A DNA stretch of 11,369 nt from Bordetella sp. (GTDB lineage: Bacteria; Pseudomonadota; Gammaproteobacteria; Burkholderiales; Burkholderiaceae_B). This document shows positions 1 to 7,773 of the stretch, piece after piece. How positions within the stretch are numbered: position 1 is the first letter of the stretch; each line of letters opens with the position of its first letter. A program made the position numbers and the translations under genes. Location of the stretch: contig DAIDKG010000201.1 in NCBI GenBank assembly GCA_027450125.1, forward strand, positions 1 to 11,369, in the 5' to 3' direction. Below the pieces are notes generated by a model. It was not told the origin of the DNA, searched no databases, and worked only from the letters and a program-made list of their open reading frames with translations.

Positions 1-1602
<1,602 letters not shown>

Positions 1603-1651
1603 GGCGCGGTCGATATGAAGTTCTCGCGTCGCGTCACGCAAGATTCCAGCA

Positions 1652-1692
1652 ATGTTAGGAACTCATGCCGCTCTCGCCTTGATTTGGATCAT
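1652..1692 (-). promoter_or_regulatory. FNR/ANR-type box and -10 for the P-type ATPase
   Basis: TTGATTTGGATCAT at 1679-1692 matches the FNR/ANR consensus TTGAT-N4-ATCAA in 9 of 10 defined positions. On the minus strand a -10-like hexamer TAACAT lies at 1657-1652. This predicts a transcript start near 1645-1644, which puts the box centre (1685.5) at about -41, the classic class II activation position. The predicted leader of about 42 nt runs to the ATG at 1602. The sites are seen in sequence; their function is inferred. Confidence 0.5.
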
Positions 1693-1719
1693 CAACACTG
1701 CCCACGGCCGACACGTTGG

Positions 1720-1727
1720 AAAAAAAA
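1720..1727. other. A8 tract in the divergent intergenic region
   Basis: A run of eight adenines lies between the two FNR-like boxes in otherwise GC-rich DNA. It could act as a bend or flexible spacer, or as an UP-like element, but this cannot be decided. Read on the minus strand it is a T-run, but the GC hairpin before it has only about three base pairs and no gene would end there, so a terminator is unlikely. Confidence 0.3.
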
Positions 1728-1762
1728 TCGTGCCCGCCGGGTTCAGCATCGACAAGCTCCGG

Positions 1763-1803
1763 TTGATGGAAGTCAATACGTGGCCAGCCGGCCCCGTTAA
1801 CGT
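1763..1803 (+). promoter_or_regulatory. FNR/ANR-type box and -10 for the AI-2E-family permease
   Basis: TTGATGGAAGTCAA at 1763-1776 matches TTGAT-N4-ATCAA in 9 of 10 defined positions. On the plus strand TAACGT at 1798-1803 sits where a -10 element should be, predicting a start near 1810. The box centre (1769.5) is therefore at about -41. The hexamer itself is weak (3 of 6 matches to TATAAT), as is common for activator-dependent promoters. The leader would be about 22 nt and would contain the AGGAA ribosome-binding site at 1820-1824. Confidence 0.42.
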
Positions 1804-1832
1804 CATCCCGTCAGCGTTCAGGAACCGCAGCC

Positions 1833-2963
1833 ATGGCCATGCGAGACAACCTTGCGGATAAAGTCTCTGCCATCAGTCCGGAAACACTGGTCCATCTCGG
1901 CGCGGGCCTGCTCATTCTCGTGGGCTGCGGGCTGGTGCTGCGCCCTTTCCTGCCGGCCGTCCTGTATTCGTCCGCCATTGTCATGGCGACGTGGCCACTG
2001 CACCGCCGGTTGCTCCAGCGGCTCCATGGCAGGCGCAACGTCGCCAGCCTGGTCAGCTGTCTGGTCGTCGCGCTGCTGGTCATCGCTCCGACGGTTGCCC
2101 TGGCGATGTCGCTGCGTGACGCGCTGGTTTGGCTGTTCGATCTGATCGACGCCTGGCGCAGGTCCGCGCTGCATGATGCGGCGGACTGGTCCGGGCGCGT
2201 GCCCCTGGTCGGCGAGTCGCTGCAACGTTGGCTCGCCGGCGTAGCCGCCGGCGACAGCCATGTCGACTCCCCCACCCTGGCCTCCCTCGCGGAGCCGGCC
2301 AGGCGCGTTGCCCTTGCCGGCGCCAGGGCGCTGGGCAGCGGGCTGCTGCAAACGCTGCTCGCGGGACTCCTGCTGTTTCTCTTCTACCGCGACGGTGAAC
2401 GGATCGCGCTGCGCCTGCGTCAATTCATGGCGGCCTTGGGAGGGGCGCACGCAACCGATCTCCTGGAGGCGACCCACAGGACCATCGTGGGCGTCATGAT
2501 CAGCGTCATAGGCACGGCGCTGGCCCAGGCCGCCGTGGCAGTGCTCGGCTTCGCAGTCGCTGGCGTGCCTCAGCCCCTGTTTCTCGGTTCGCTCACGTTC
2601 GTGCTCTCGGTCGCGCCGGTAGGCCCGCCGCTGATCTGGGGAGGCGCCGCCATCTGGCTGGTGCGCCATGGCGAGCCGGGCTGGGCGCTGTTCATGGCGG
2701 TGTATGGCGTGCTTGTCATCAGCCTGGTCGACAATGTCGTCAAGCCTTTGCTGATCAGTCGCTCCAGCCGCCTGCCGTTCGTACTGACGTTCATGGGCGT
2801 CATCGGCGGGGTTCTCGCCTTCGGCGTCGAAGGCGTGTTCATAGGGCCGGTCCTGCTGGCACTGGCGATTCGCCTGGCAAGCCGGTTTCCGGCGGCGCCC
2901 CGCAGCGGCCAAACGCCGGGACAGGATACCGACCAGAAATCAAGCGCCGCAGACATCTTTTGA
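1833..2963 (+). CDS. AI-2E transporter family membrane permease (PerM/YdiK-like)
   Basis: A 376-residue polytopic inner-membrane protein of the AI-2E/PerM family (Pfam AI-2E_transport). Family members have been linked to autoinducer-2 export, Na+/H+ antiport or organic-solute efflux; the substrate here is unknown. Hydrophobic segments lie near residues 20-55 and 65-100, followed by a less hydrophobic stretch (105-150) and a cluster of helices from about 160 to the C-terminus. The family signature is clear: a PLFLGSLTFVLSVAPVGPPL stretch about residues 248-267, then LVDNVVKPLL and a GVEGVFIGPVLL segment near the end. The start is set by AGGAA at 1820-1824, 8 nt before the ATG. It is divergent from the P-type ATPase. 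Its stop codon lies one base from the stop codon of the convergent sensor kinase, leaving no room for a terminator. Confidence 0.9.
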   Translation: MAMRDNLADKVSAISPETLVHLGAGLLILVGCGLVLRPFLPAVLYSSAIVMATWPLHRRLLQRLHGRRNVASLVSCLVVALLVIAPTVALAMSLRDALVWLFDLIDAWRRSALHDAADWSGRVPLVGESLQRWLAGVAAGDSHVDSPTLASLAEPARRVALAGARALGSGLLQTLLAGLLLFLFYRDGERIALRLRQFMAALGGAHATDLLEATHRTIVGVMISVIGTALAQAAVAVLGFAVAGVPQPLFLGSLTFVLSVAPVGPPLIWGGAAIWLVRHGEPGWALFMAVYGVLVISLVDNVVKPLLISRSSRLPFVLTFMGVIGGVLAFGVEGVFIGPVLLALAIRLASRFPAAPRSGQTPGQDTDQKSSAADIF

Positions 2964-2964
2964 T

Positions 2965-4350
2965 CTACGGAAACCGCAGCATTACTGCGAACCCCCCGTC
3001 TCGCGGAAACGCAAAGCCGATCTCTCCGCCGTGCGCTTTCATCACTTCCTGGACGATGGCAAGCCCCAGGCCCGAGCCCGCACGACGTTCGGCGGCGCTC
3101 CGGCTGAGCCGTTCGAACGGACGCAGGGCAGCTTCCCAGTGCTCGCGGGCAATGCCTGGGCCATTGTCGGTCACCGTCACGACCACGCCGCCATCGGCAT
3201 GCGCGACCTTGACGGAGATTTCATCTGCATTGCCGTGCAGCAACGCATTGTGCAGTACGTTCGATAGCGCCTCCTGAAGGCTGATGGCATCGCCCTCGAT
3301 ACAGACCTGCGGCGCATCGCTTTCAAAGGCGACCTGCACGTCGCGCTGGTCTGCGAGCGGTATCGTCCGCCCGATCACCTCCTTGACGAGCCCCGTCAAC
3401 TCCACAGGTTCCAGCCGAACCGCTTGCGTGCGATGCGTCACCATCGCGTGATTGAGCAACTGTCCGGTGAGCCTGCCCACATCCGAGCAGGTTCGGCGCA
3501 ACGCATCGAGATGGGCCGGGTCGCGCATCCGGTCCGTCTCGCCGCCCAGCAATTCGATCTGGGCATCGAGCCGCGCGAGCGGCGTACGCATTTGATGTGC
3601 AGCGTCGGCAATGAAGCGCTGCATCGCGGTCATTCTGTCGGCGAGCCGCCCGATAAGGCCGTTGATCGCGGCGATGATCGCGCTGATCTCCCTGGGTGTC
3701 TCGACGGTGACCGGCTTCAGGTCGGTGGGATCGCGCCCGGCAATGATGGTCTCGATTTGCGCGAGCGGACGCAGGCCGCGCCGGATGGCAAGGCCGCTCG
3801 CGCCGATGGCCAGCAGGCTCATCAAAAGTATCAGCGTCCAGACCTTGATGCTCATGTCGCGCGTCAACCGCTGCCTGGCGCGTGTGGTCTGCGCAACCGT
3901 CACGACCGCCCAACCGGGCGTGCGCTGCTCGGGCATGTACCGGGCGATCGTCACGACACGGATACGCCGGTGCTGATAGGTGGCGTCGGCGAACACGGCG
4001 CCTTGCCGCGCGGCAACGAGGGCGCCCTGCGAACCGGGAAGATCGCCGTAGCCGGCCACCAGCACACCGCGCGAATCGACCACCTTGTAGTAAACGAGGT
4101 CGTAGCGCGAAAGGGTCGACAGCGCGGCGACCGGAGGATCGAGCGCGAGCACGCCGCCCTGCACGTAGAGGCTCTCTGCCACGTCGATCGCCGCGCCGGC
4201 CAGCAGCTGGTCGTAGGCGTTCTCGGAAGCCACGCCGGCGTAATACCGCGCAATGACCGAGAGCGCCGCGCCGCCCGACACGACGATCAGCGTGATGAAC
4301 AGCAAGGTGCGCCCGAACAGCGTCTTCGGAAACCAGTCAGAGCGCTGCAA
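2965..4350 (-). CDS. Sensor histidine kinase, TctE/QseC type
   Basis: A 461-residue membrane sensor kinase and partner of the response regulator just upstream, whose 3' end it overlaps by 14 bp, implying translational coupling. TM1 is about residues 13-33. The periplasmic sensing domain covers about 34-168 and resembles the 2CSK_N domain of TctE/QseC kinases. TM2 is about 170-188, followed by a short HAMP-like linker. The H-box FIADAAHQMRTPLA carries the phospho-accepting His252. The ATP-binding domain shows an N-box (NVLHNALLHG, 364-373), DNGPGIA (395-401) and GSGLGLAI (425-432). Relatives sense tricarboxylates, quinones/catechols or other small organic ligands; the ligand here is not predictable. 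In TctE-type systems a periplasmic binding protein is often encoded beside the kinase, and one lies just beyond the regulator here. Confidence 0.93.
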   Translation of the reverse strand: MQRSDWFPKTLFGRTLLFITLIVVSGGAALSVIARYYAGVASENAYDQLLAGAAIDVAESLYVQGGVLALDPPVAALSTLSRYDLVYYKVVDSRGVLVAGYGDLPGSQGALVAARQGAVFADATYQHRRIRVVTIARYMPEQRTPGWAVVTVAQTTRARQRLTRDMSIKVWTLILLMSLLAIGASGLAIRRGLRPLAQIETIIAGRDPTDLKPVTVETPREISAIIAAINGLIGRLADRMTAMQRFIADAAHQMRTPLARLDAQIELLGGETDRMRDPAHLDALRRTCSDVGRLTGQLLNHAMVTHRTQAVRLEPVELTGLVKEVIGRTIPLADQRDVQVAFESDAPQVCIEGDAISLQEALSNVLHNALLHGNADEISVKVAHADGGVVVTVTDNGPGIAREHWEAALRPFERLSRSAAERRAGSGLGLAIVQEVMKAHGGEIGFAFPRDGGFAVMLRFP

Positions 4351-5002
4351 TCTGGTATCCCATGCCGCGCGCGGTACGGATCTCCACCGAGCTGCCTTGC
4401 AGCTTCTTGCGCACGCGCGTCACGTATTGCTCGACCGCGTTCAAGGTCGGCTCGTCGCCGAAGCTGAACAGCTGGCCGAGCAGTTCCTCTTTCGAGAAGA
4501 TTCGTTGCGGACGGCTCGAGAGAATTTCCAGGAAGGCGAACTCCTGCCGCGACAACGGCAACGGCTTGCCATCGAGCTCGGCAAGCCGGCAGCTGCGGTC
4601 GATGGTCAGGCCGCCCAGCTTGACCAGGTCGTTCGCATGGCCGCTATTGCGGCGCAGCAGGGCCTGCACGCGCGCCTCGAATTCCCGGTAGTCGAACGGC
4701 TTGACGAGGTAGTCGTCGGCGCCCAGCCCCAGTCCGCTCACGCGGTCGTCGATGGTCGATCTCGCCGTCAGGAGCAGGACCGGCGTTGCCGATCCGGCTG
4801 CACGCATGGTGCGCAGGATCGAAAAGCCGTCCATTTCGGGCAACATGACATCGAGCACGACCAGGTCGAAGCGCTCGAGGCGCAGCAGGCTGCTGGCCGT
4901 TGCGCCGTTGGTCTCAAGGTCCACCGCATGGCCGAGCCGTACCAGGCGGCGATGAACCGCCGCTCCGATCTCGGCGTCGTCTTCTACAACCAGAATGCGC
5001 AT
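4337..5002 (-). CDS. OmpR-family response regulator, TctD/QseB type
   Basis: A 221-residue DNA-binding response regulator and the first gene of the kinase operon. The receiver domain (1-115) has the acidic pair Asp8/Asp9, phospho-acceptor Asp51, Thr79 and Lys101. The C-terminal winged-helix domain (about 124-221) ends with the family-typical VEQYVTRVRKKL and RGMGYQI stretches. Members of this subfamily bind direct repeats as head-to-tail dimers, and a perfect 6-5-6 direct repeat occurs 59 bp upstream of the start codon (5061-5077). The ATG at 5002 gives the standard N-terminus MRILVVEDD; no strong Shine-Dalgarno sequence precedes it, only a GGCGGCGG stretch. The divergent periplasmic binding protein and the MFS gene beyond it are the most likely targets besides autoregulation. 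Confidence 0.94.
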   Translation of the reverse strand: MRILVVEDDAEIGAAVHRRLVRLGHAVDLETNGATASSLLRLERFDLVVLDVMLPEMDGFSILRTMRAAGSATPVLLLTARSTIDDRVSGLGLGADDYLVKPFDYREFEARVQALLRRNSGHANDLVKLGGLTIDRSCRLAELDGKPLPLSRQEFAFLEILSSRPQRIFSKEELLGQLFSFGDEPTLNAVEQYVTRVRKKLQGSSVEIRTARGMGYQIAAL

Positions 5003-5060
5003 GATGTCGTTGCCGCCGCCCGTTTTCCGTGCGCAAGCGCGGGATTTCCCCAGGACTTGA

Positions 5061-5077
5061 TCTCAGAGTTTTCTCAG
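5061..5077. promoter_or_regulatory. Direct-repeat operator TCTCAG-N5-TCTCAG, probable response-regulator site
   Basis: Two perfect TCTCAG copies at 5061-5066 and 5072-5077 are separated by AGTTT, an 11-bp repeat period. This is the architecture bound by OmpR/PmrA-type dimers such as PmrA (CTTAAG-N5-CTTAAG-like boxes). On the plus strand a -10-like TAACAT (5088-5093) follows 10 bp after the second repeat, a geometry compatible with activation of the binding-protein gene. On the minus strand TACAAT (5097-5092) could serve the regulator gene, with the repeats just downstream of its start as an autorepression site. The repeat is seen directly; the binding partner is inferred. Confidence 0.55.
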
Positions 5078-5133
5078 ACTCGCTCGATAACATTGTAGAA
5101 CAGCAAATAAGCGGCAAACGCAGCATGAATGGC

Positions 5134-5140
5134 AAGGGAG
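5134..5140 (+). promoter_or_regulatory. Ribosome-binding site that fixes the start of the binding-protein gene
   Basis: AAGGGAG at 5134-5140 lies 8 nt before the ATG at 5149. The two upstream in-frame starts, 5029 (inside the predicted promoter/operator region) and 5125, lack a comparable site. The shorter reading also gives a normal export signal at the N-terminus. Confidence 0.7.
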
Positions 5141-5148
5141 ACAAAGCG

Positions 5149-6210
5149 ATGCAACAACGCAGCGGCGGCCGTGCGCGCGCACAGCCTTCTTTATTGCGCC
5201 GCCGCGCACTCGTCGCATCGGGATTGTGCGCCGCACTGGCATCAGGACTGCATGCCGGGCCGCTGCTGACCAAGCCGCGGACTGTGCGCATCTCGAAAGG
5301 CTACGGCCTGTTGTACCTGCCGCTGCTCGTCATGGAGCACGAACGGCTGTTCGAGCGCCACGCCGCCCTGCAGGGGCTGCGAGGCGTGAAGGTCGACTGG
5401 GTGCTGCTGGACGGAGGCAATTCTGTCGACGACGCCATGATGGCCGGCACGCTCGATTTCGCGGCCGCCGGCGCGCCCGGCTTCATCGAACTGTGGGCGC
5501 AGTCGCGCGGCATTCCGAACGTGGAAGTGATAGGCATCAGCGGCCTGTCGACGACGTCGCTCTCGCTCAACACGAACCGGCCGCAAATCGCATCGCTTGG
5601 CGACTTCACGCCGTCCGACCGCATCGCGGTTCCCGGCATCCGCACATCGCTGTCGGCCGTGGTCCTGCAGATGGCGGCGAGCCGGCTCCTTGGGGCGGAA
5701 AACTTCGCGCAGCTCGATGCCATCACTGTCAACATGCCCCATCCGCAGGCGATGCGCGCCTTGATCCGGGGCGAAGGCGGCATCACCGCGCACTTCACCT
5801 CCCCTCCTTTCTCGATGCTCGAATTGCGGCATTCGAATATTCATCGTGTCGTCGATTCGATCGATATCCTCGGCCCGCTGACGCTGGACGTCGTGTTCGC
5901 GCCCAAGCGGCTGGTCGACGCGCAGCCCGCTCTCGCGGCGGCATTCGTCGGAGCCCTCTCGCAGGCAAACCGGCTGATCGAGCAGGACAGGCAGACGGCG
6001 GCGGCGATCTACGCCCGCGTATCCGGCCTGGACGTCTCCCGCGAAGACGTGATGCGGATGCTGGCAGCGCCGCAGATGCGCTTTTCGGTCGAACCCGTCC
6101 AGCTGATGGACTACGTCGAATTCCTGTACCGGGTCGGAACCATCAAGACCAAGCCGCTTTCATGGAAAGAAATGTTTTTGGCGCGCCATTCCGGCCTCCA
6201 GCCGGCTTAG
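5149..6210 (+). CDS. Periplasmic substrate-binding protein, NMT1/SsuA-like
   Basis: With the ATG at 5149 the product is 353 residues. The N-terminus has arginines (LLRRRALVASG, residues 15-25) before a hydrophobic stretch ending near LHA (34-36), an export signal that could be Sec or Tat; the RRR is suggestive of Tat but not a full motif. The mature part resembles the NMT1/SsuA/TauA group of ABC binding proteins: an opening KGYGLLYLPLLVMEHERLFE, a GGNSVDDAMMAGTLDFAAAG segment (about 89-108) and an AAFVGALSQAN helix near 263-273. No ABC permease or ATPase gene lies nearby; instead an MFS symporter follows after 218 bp and a two-component system is divergent. It may therefore feed an unlinked ABC permease, or act as a ligand-presenting partner of the kinase. 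Sulfonates, pyrimidine precursors and aromatic acids are known ligands of relatives; the ligand here is unknown. Confidence 0.85.
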   Translation: MQQRSGGRARAQPSLLRRRALVASGLCAALASGLHAGPLLTKPRTVRISKGYGLLYLPLLVMEHERLFERHAALQGLRGVKVDWVLLDGGNSVDDAMMAGTLDFAAAGAPGFIELWAQSRGIPNVEVIGISGLSTTSLSLNTNRPQIASLGDFTPSDRIAVPGIRTSLSAVVLQMAASRLLGAENFAQLDAITVNMPHPQAMRALIRGEGGITAHFTSPPFSMLELRHSNIHRVVDSIDILGPLTLDVVFAPKRLVDAQPALAAAFVGALSQANRLIEQDRQTAAAIYARVSGLDVSREDVMRMLAAPQMRFSVEPVQLMDYVEFLYRVGTIKTKPLSWKEMFLARHSGLQPA

Positions 6211-6296
6211 CCGCCGATCGCCCAACAGAAATCATCGAACGCCCCGGAGGTGCTCCGCAGAAAGTCGCCGACCCTACAACCCGACGCAAGCCCTGC

Positions 6297-6323
6297 TCGA
6301 AAAGCATTCCAGCAGTCTTTCGA
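6297..6323. repeat. Inverted repeat downstream of the binding-protein gene
   Basis: TCGAAAAG (6297-6304) and CTTTCGA (6317-6323) can pair with one bulged A across a 12-nt loop. No T-run follows, so it is at best a weak terminator or mRNA-stabilising hairpin. A second small hairpin, CGGAG-GTG-CTCCG, lies at 6245-6257. The rest of the 218-bp gap shows no convincing sigma70 promoter. Confidence 0.25.
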
Positions 6324-6374
6324 ATAATGAATCGACGGGGCCAGGCGGCCTCGAACCCTGACATCCAAGAAATT

Positions 6375-6405
6375 GGCGAGTGCGCACGAAGCACCGCGAC
6401 TCGCC
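6375..6405. repeat. Inverted repeat in the leader of the MFS gene
   Basis: GGCGAGT (6375-6381) and ACTCGCC (6399-6405) pair perfectly. The inner GCG/CGC can extend the stem with one bulged G. It sits 12 bp before the GGAG ribosome-binding site (6418-6421). It could be a regulator operator or a leader hairpin affecting translation. There is no T-run, so a terminator is unlikely. Confidence 0.35.
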
Positions 6406-6428
6406 GCAAACAAGTACGGAGATAAGCA

Positions 6429-7739
6429 ATGCAGACAAGCATGGAAACGGCGCCCCCATCCGGGCAGAACATTTTCAAAGTGGCATTCGCCAGCATCATC
6501 GGATCGGTCATCGAGCAGTATGACTTTCTGGTCACGGGCATCATTGCCGCGACCGTGTGGGGCGGCGTGTTTTTCAAGCTTCCCAATCTGGCCGCGATCG
6601 CGGCCGCGATCGGCGTCTACGGCCTGGGCATCATCATCCGCCCGGTCGGCGCATTCATTTTCGGCAATATTGCCGACCGGCACGGACGCAAGAATGCGAT
6701 GGTCTATGCGCTCTTGCTCATGGGCATCAGCACACTGTGCATCGGGCTCACGCCCACCTATGACAGCATCGGGGCCGCGGCCCCCATATTGCTCATCGTG
6801 TTTCGGCTGCTGCAGGGCATCAGCTTTGGCGCCGAGTTCGGCACCGCCTCGACCTGGGTCGTCGAACAGGCTGCCAATTCCAAGCATCGCGCGTTCTGGG
6901 GTGCCTGGGTCGGATTCGCGATCCCGATCGGCCTGCTGCTCGGCTTCGGTTCGGTCATTTTCGTGCGCTCGATGATGTCGCCCGAGCAATTCACGGCCTG
7001 GGGCTGGAGAATCTTCTTCTATGTCGGCTTCGCGGTGGCGATCGTGGGCATCCTGATCCGTACCCGGACGATGGACAGTTTCGTATTCGAGCGCTTTCGC
7101 AGCGCGCAGGCCACGCTGGCGGCGCCCGCCTTGCAGGTCTGGAAGGAAATGCCGCTGCGCATCCTGCGCATGTCGCTGGTCAACGCGATGTTCGGCGGCG
7201 CGTTCTTCCTGAGCTTCGTATTCGGCACGAGCTATATGAAAGCCGTCGGCTACGGCGCCACGCAGGCGGAGACGGTAGGCCTGATCGCCGCCGGCTCCAT
7301 GCTCGTATTCATGGTGATAGGCTCGTATCTTGCCGATTCGATCAATCGCCGCACCATTCTCCTTATTTCCGCGGTCGTGTTCCTGGTCTGGGCGATTCCG
7401 TACTTCTACCTGATCAACATGGGAAATTTCTGGCTCGCGGTGTTTGCCGAAGTGATCGGTTTCGGCTTCGTGTTCGGCTTCGGCTATGGCGCGATTCCGA
7501 CCTTCTACACCGAGAATTTCCCGACGCGGTACCGCGCCTCGGGCGCGAGCGCGGCCTACCAGGTGTCGCAGGTCTACGGCGGCGGGGTCATTCCCATCAT
7601 CGCGGGCGTCATCCTGCATGCCTACGGCATCCATCGCGCCTACCTCTATATCGGCCTGTTCGTGATGGTCTATGCGGTGCTCGCGATTTTCGCGATTCTT
7701 GCCACGCCCGAGACGAAGAACGTCGACATGGAGTCTTGA
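6429..7739 (+). CDS. MFS transporter, metabolite:H+ symporter (MHS) family
   Basis: A 436-residue inner-membrane protein with about 12 helices, of the MHS group that includes KgtP, ProP and ShiA, which import organic acids or osmolytes with protons. The loop 2-3 signature GNIADRHGRK is at residues 79-88, preceded by RPVGAFIFG. The family element RLLQGISFGAEFG follows helix 4, and a second-half counterpart GYGAIPTFYTENFPTRYRAS lies late in the protein. The first-helix family motif EWYDF appears here as EQYDF (29-33), with Gln replacing Trp. GGAG at 6418-6421, 7 nt before the ATG, supports the start. It follows the periplasmic binding protein on the same strand after 218 bp. The substrate is not predictable; an organic acid is the family-based guess. 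Confidence 0.92.
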   Translation: MQTSMETAPPSGQNIFKVAFASIIGSVIEQYDFLVTGIIAATVWGGVFFKLPNLAAIAAAIGVYGLGIIIRPVGAFIFGNIADRHGRKNAMVYALLLMGISTLCIGLTPTYDSIGAAAPILLIVFRLLQGISFGAEFGTASTWVVEQAANSKHRAFWGAWVGFAIPIGLLLGFGSVIFVRSMMSPEQFTAWGWRIFFYVGFAVAIVGILIRTRTMDSFVFERFRSAQATLAAPALQVWKEMPLRILRMSLVNAMFGGAFFLSFVFGTSYMKAVGYGATQAETVGLIAAGSMLVFMVIGSYLADSINRRTILLISAVVFLVWAIPYFYLINMGNFWLAVFAEVIGFGFVFGFGYGAIPTFYTENFPTRYRASGASAAYQVSQVYGGGVIPIIAGVILHAYGIHRAYLYIGLFVMVYAVLAIFAILATPETKNVDMES

Positions 7740-7744
7740 GCGGA

Positions 7745-7770
7745 CGCCGGCACGACCACGCGCGCCGGCG
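7745..7770. terminator. Possible bidirectional terminator hairpin between convergent genes
   Basis: CGCCGGC (7745-7751) and GCCGGCG (7764-7770) form a perfect 7-bp GC stem with a 12-nt loop. It lies between the stop codons of the MFS gene and the convergent CadD-like gene, where a shared terminator is expected. No T-run follows on either strand, so intrinsic termination would be weak. Confidence 0.35.
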
Positions 7771-7773
7771 CAA

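Noticed and set aside
1679..1695. TTGAT-N7-ATCAA palindrome reading
   Set aside because: The overlapping N4 register (TTGAT-TTGG-ATCAT) fits the FNR/ANR spacing and promoter geometry; the N7 form matches no regulator I know.
1818..2912. 364-codon minus-strand frame over the AI-2E-family gene
   Set aside because: Gln/Arg/Asp-rich low-complexity product typical of a GC-rich antisense shadow; the opposite strand is a clear membrane protein.
5029..5148. Longer N-terminus for the periplasmic binding protein
   Set aside because: The extra 40 residues would be encoded by the promoter/operator region, lack a ribosome-binding site and would bury the signal peptide.
6330..6370. tRNA-like GGTTCGA on the minus strand
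   Set aside because: The flanking bases do not form a 5-bp T-stem and no anticodon or acceptor stem can be built around it.
6375..6405. CIRCE-like heat-shock element
   Set aside because: CIRCE is TTAGCACTC-N9-GAGTGCTAA; this repeat is GGCGAGT-N17-ACTCGCC and precedes a transporter gene.
6207..7634. 475-codon minus-strand frame over the MFS gene
   Set aside because: Its composition (His/Asp/Arg/Glu) is that of an antisense of hydrophobic codons; the plus strand carries the MHS signatures.
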